64,000 nt of DNA, taken from assembly GCF_000715015.1 (NCBI RefSeq), contig NZ_JMIW01000001.1:930001-994000 (forward strand). Direction: 5' to 3'. Each line of letters begins with the position of its first letter. Positions within the stretch are counted from its first letter, which is position 1. The position numbers and the translations under genes are program-made. The stretch is from Erythrobacter longus (lineage in GTDB: Bacteria; Pseudomonadota; Alphaproteobacteria; Sphingomonadales; Sphingomonadaceae). This document shows positions 63,126-64,000 of this stretch, piece by piece. Below the pieces are notes generated by a model. The model saw only the letters and a program-made list of their open reading frames with translations, was not told the DNA's origin and did no database searches.

Positions 63126-64000
63126 ATGCTCCCCCATTGTCCAAATTACGAATTCGTGTTGCGTAGTTTTCTAGCGCCGAATCCTCGGGATGACCAGCGA
63201 CCACTTGATCAATTAACTCCACCGCTAATTCATGATTGCTATCTATAAGCTGAACAGCTTCTTCAAGTTTGTGTTTGTCTTCTACGGGAAAGCCCGGTTT
63301 TGGATGATAGATATCCACCGGCTGCGCCCTTCCGCGAAGGACAATGCGGCCCATGGGGACCCACCAATCAGCCTTGGCTTTCTCGATAATCTCACGGCTG
63401 GCAGAGACATTCGATTGAAGCGGTTTGTTCGCCGCTTCCAACCGTGCGGCCGTGTTCATGGAATCGCCTAGCGCGGTGTATTGGATGCGGGTTTCACCGC
63501 CGAAGTTACCCACGACAGCTTCGCCATAATGCAACCCGACGCGGGTTTTACCGATCTTGGGCAATGAGGGGTCCATTTCGGCGACTTCCCTACGGAAATC
63601 CTCGCCCGCCTGCCATATCGCATAGCCTGCGTTCAAAGCGCGCACTGCGTCGTCTTCGCGCGCAATCGGAGCGCCCCAGAACGCGACCACCGCATCACCC
63701 ACATATTTGTCGATCACTCCGCCATGGTCGAGCACCACCTTGCTCAGCATCTCAAGATAGCGGTTGAGGAGCTTTGCGACCATTTCAGGCTCAATTGCGT
63801 GGCTCATCTTGGTGAAGCCCTCAAGATCGGAGAACATCACATAGATGTCACGCTTTTGCCCGCCCAGCGACAACAGATCAGGTTCATCAATGATCGCCTC
63901 GGCGATGTCTTGAGGGATGTACTTGCCAAGCGCACCTTGCGCAAAAGACCTCTGAGCGGCCCCTGCAGAACGCGCCGCCGCCGTCACCACCGTAAAGGTG
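63112..64000 (-). CDS. Class III adenylate/guanylate cyclase (5' part outside window)
   Basis: The visible 296 codons contain a full cyclase domain: GKYIPQDIAEAI, metal site VMFSDLEGFTKMSH, Lys/Asp region IDKYVGDAVVAFWGAP, and TRVGLHYGEAVVGNFGG with YTALGDSMNTAARLE, followed by a GRAQPVDIYHP tail. The frame stays open to the window edge with TFTVVTAAARSAG, which looks like the end of a membrane helix, as in CHASE2-cyclase proteins. It makes cAMP most likely (ATP specificity inferred from the Lys/Asp pair). Its stop overlaps the FecR-like gene. Confidence 0.9.
   Translation of the reverse strand, partial: TFTVVTAAARSAGAAQRSFAQGALGKYIPQDIAEAIIDEPDLLSLGGQKRDIYVMFSDLEGFTKMSHAIEPEMVAKLLNRYLEMLSKVVLDHGGVIDKYVGDAVVAFWGAPIAREDDAVRALNAGYAIWQAGEDFRREVAEMDPSLPKIGKTRVGLHYGEAVVGNFGGETRIQYTALGDSMNTAARLEAANKPLQSNVSASREIIEKAKADWWVPMGRIVLRGRAQPVDIYHPKPGFPVEDKHKLEEAVQLIDSNHELAVELIDQVVAGHPEDSALENYATRIRNLDNGGAYVLG

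Noticed and set aside
1..64000. CRISPR array, prophage or insertion sequence
   Set aside because: No regularly spaced repeats, transposase, integrase or phage structural genes were seen; the tandem repeats found are 12-17 bp without spacers.

Overview
This window is a stretch of chromosome from an alphaproteobacterium, most probably Sphingomonadales and close to Erythrobacter or its relatives. The main grounds are a circularly permuted two-piece tmRNA gene whose tag reads ANDNEALAIAA, two TonB-dependent receptors with typical sphingomonad plug motifs, a heme operon (hemC-hemD) followed by a mitofilin-like gene, and an alternative oxidase. Codon use looks uniformly GC-rich. I see no insertion sequence, prophage, integrase, CRISPR array, rRNA or tRNA gene. 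Genes are densely packed, and many neighbours overlap by 4 bases (ATGA, GTGA or TTGA).

Layout. 1-9.7 kb: small membrane proteins, malate synthase G, an arginine succinyltransferase (AST) segment (M20 hydrolase, astA, then astB after an oppositely oriented methyltransferase), two small hypothetical genes, tmRNA, an intergenic repeat and mscL. 9.8-13.4 kb: a LemA-TPM-TPM-Nudix-SDR run on the plus strand. 13.5-14.2 kb: a minus-strand cluster of three very small membrane peptides ending in a PspC-domain protein, with a good sigma-54-type (-24/-12) sequence in front of it. 14.4-19.6 kb: recF, a GDSL esterase, and an ABC ATPase/FtsX-like permease pair of the YbbA/YbbP type. 19.7-30 kb: RDD and DUF805 membrane proteins, a large TonB receptor, typA/bipA, a probable heme-uptake pair (DUF6607 protein and heme-type TonB receptor) each preceded by a similar iron-box-like site, and an SDR.

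30-37.7 kb: a protein joining a trypsin-like protease to a DRGH nuclease, opposite a thioredoxin/CcdA pair; then a VOC protein, an extensin-like lipoprotein, a LuxR-type regulator with a degenerate receiver, an alpha/beta hydrolase and a DUF3617 lipoprotein with an EF-hand loop. 37.8-50.6 kb: uvrB, a lipoprotein, DsbD, a UbiH-type hydroxylase, the heme operon, then tsaD-gpsA-flippase. 50.8-55.5 kb: a von Willebrand lipoprotein, a helix-hairpin-helix membrane protein, a lone receiver, and maiA/fumarylacetoacetase. 55.5-58.5 kb: minus-strand run AOX - adhC - cupin - fghA, which reads as formaldehyde and/or nitrosative-stress defence. 58.8-64 kb: succinate-semialdehyde-type dehydrogenase, an FMN-dependent alpha-hydroxyacid oxidase, a DCC thiol protein, a secreted FecR-like protein and a class III adenylate cyclase cut by the window end.

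The stretches most likely to hide something undescribed are the small-peptide/PspC cluster at 13.5-14.2 kb and the protease-nuclease fusion at 30.1-32.4 kb. All functional statements rest on motifs read by eye; no database search was run.
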